Source: Dendrobium chrysotoxum
Taxonomy: Eukaryota; Streptophyta; Magnoliopsida; Asparagales; Orchidaceae
NCBI GenBank assembly: GCA_019925795.1
Contig: CM034298.1
Coordinates: forward strand, 51,238,365 to 51,302,364
Direction: 5' to 3'
DNA: 64,000 bases
Shown: in pieces, positions 63,072-64,000 of the stretch
How positions within the stretch are numbered: the first letter of the stretch is position 1
How the letters are laid out: each line of letters opens with the position of its first letter
Notes under the pieces: model-generated
What the model was told of the DNA's origin: nothing
Database searches by the model: none
Seen by the model: only the letters and a program-made list of their open reading frames with translations
Made by a program: the position numbers and the translations under genes

Positions 63072-64000
63072 TGAAAGTGTCGTGGCACAACCAAGAGGGC
63101 TGTGAATTGGTAATTTAAAAACTTTAACTTGAAAACTTTAATTAGGAACAATGCAATGTGCAGTAGAAAGTGGTTTTAAAATTAATAATATAACTTTAGA
63201 GTGAAAAGTGCTATATATATATATTATTTTGAGAGTAATAAAATTATTTAAAATTAATTTTGATTAATAGAAAGCTAATGAAAATTTTGTTTTGAAAAAT
63301 ATTTCTTAATTGTAATGAAAATAGTTTAATACCACAAATCAAGATAATGTAAGTTACAATAAATAAAAATGCATAAAAGTAAAATAAAAGCAAACTGAGA
63401 TTTGTATAGTGGTTCGGTTGTACTCGACCTACATCCAATCCCTAGAGATCCTCCTCTTTAAAAATTTCACTAGTAAACACTCTTGCACTCAATAAGGTGA
63501 AAAAGCCTTTTCCGTTCCCAAGTAGAATGACCTTAACAAGCTCTTACTATCGAAATGCCTAGGCTCTCTCCTTATGCTTCCCGCAACGGCGGAGGTGCTG
63601 CTCCCTCCTTCTACTCCTTGCAATGGTGGAGATGTCACTCCCTCATTATGCTCCTTGTAATAATGGAGATGTCACTCTCCTAGCCTCCTTAGCTAGTCAT
63701 AAGTCTTTCACCCAAAGACTTTTTCTTAGAGCTCCTATTCAAGAGCACCAAACCATAACCTGGAGAACCAAGGTGCAAGCCGACGAGGACTACCATGTGA
63801 CTGTCTCACATAACCCTTGAATCCCTCAAGGAACAACCTCTCAATCCCATATTCACTCTCCCAAGTGGATTGGACAAATCTCATAAGCAAGGAGAAACAC
63901 CTCTCCCTATCCAAAGGACTCTCTCTCAGGGAAAAACATCTCTACCTACCCACTTGCTTCACACTTACTTATTACCAAAAGAATTAGAATGAGCTAGTTA
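63072..64000 (-). mobile_element. 5' LTR of the copia element (runs off the window)
   Basis: On the plus strand it starts TGAAAGTGTCGTGGCACAAC. It holds TAGTGGTTCGGTTGTACTCG, then ACCTACATCCA, a phrase common in plant copia LTRs, and repeats of TGCTCCCTC / GATGTCACTC near 63595-63680. The outer end lies beyond 64000. Confidence 0.78.

Overview
The window is nuclear DNA from a flowering plant with a large, transposon-rich genome. The evidence is plant chromovirus-type Ty3/gypsy LTR retrotransposons, Ty1/copia remnants, plant RTE-type LINEs with the conserved GTGGGGTCGGCTA tail, hAT- and Mutator-type MITEs, and a spliced gene of a plant-type SAC-domain family. The species cannot be named from the sequence. 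There is no prokaryotic operon structure, tRNA, rRNA or CRISPR array.

One host gene dominates the window. Nine exons on the minus strand, from an ATG at 48532 down to 6762, encode the first 454 residues of a SAC-domain phosphoinositide phosphatase of the plant SAC1-SAC5 type. All nine exons join in phase without a stop, but they total only about 1.36 kb of a transcribed span of at least 48.5 kb. The last exons, including the catalytic CX5R motif, were not found and should lie left of position 1. The introns are 79 bp to 15.5 kb long, and the long ones are packed with transposons.

Layout from left to right. 1-4966 holds nested Ty3/gypsy remnants (in intron 9). 6762-7106 holds exons 9 and 8. 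7107-13189 is intron 7, which has a GC-AG boundary, a decayed giant-LTR-family copy and tandem repeats. 13190-13871 holds exons 7 and 6. 13872-29399 is intron 5, with hAT MITE, RTE LINE, LINE ORF1-like relic, solo LTR, a second giant-LTR-family copy with a stem-loop array, a copia relic and a foldback. 29400-29476 is exon 5. 29477-38964 is intron 4, with a third giant-LTR-family copy, a MULE-MITE carrying a decamer satellite, and gypsy and RTE relics. 38965-39187 is exon 4. 39188-47816 is intron 3, which holds a structurally complete but internally deleted gypsy element at 39347-45506. 47817-48532 holds exons 3 to 1.

Upstream of the gene is a 1.5-kb tandem segmental duplication. One copy is split by a 5,998-bp TG...CA element with a perfect 5-bp target duplication, best read as a giant solo LTR; the other copy keeps the empty site. 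Farther right are AT-rich spacer, two hAT-type MITEs and a minus-strand copia relic whose 5' LTR runs off the window.

The most unusual signals are four. (1) A short stem-loop is conserved in four dispersed copies of the giant-LTR family, with paired base changes in its stem. (2) About 13 short palindromic modules form an array at 23040-23620. (3) A 54-bp segment is inverted between the two LTRs of a single gypsy element. (4) A MULE-MITE is filled by a GGTACC decamer array.
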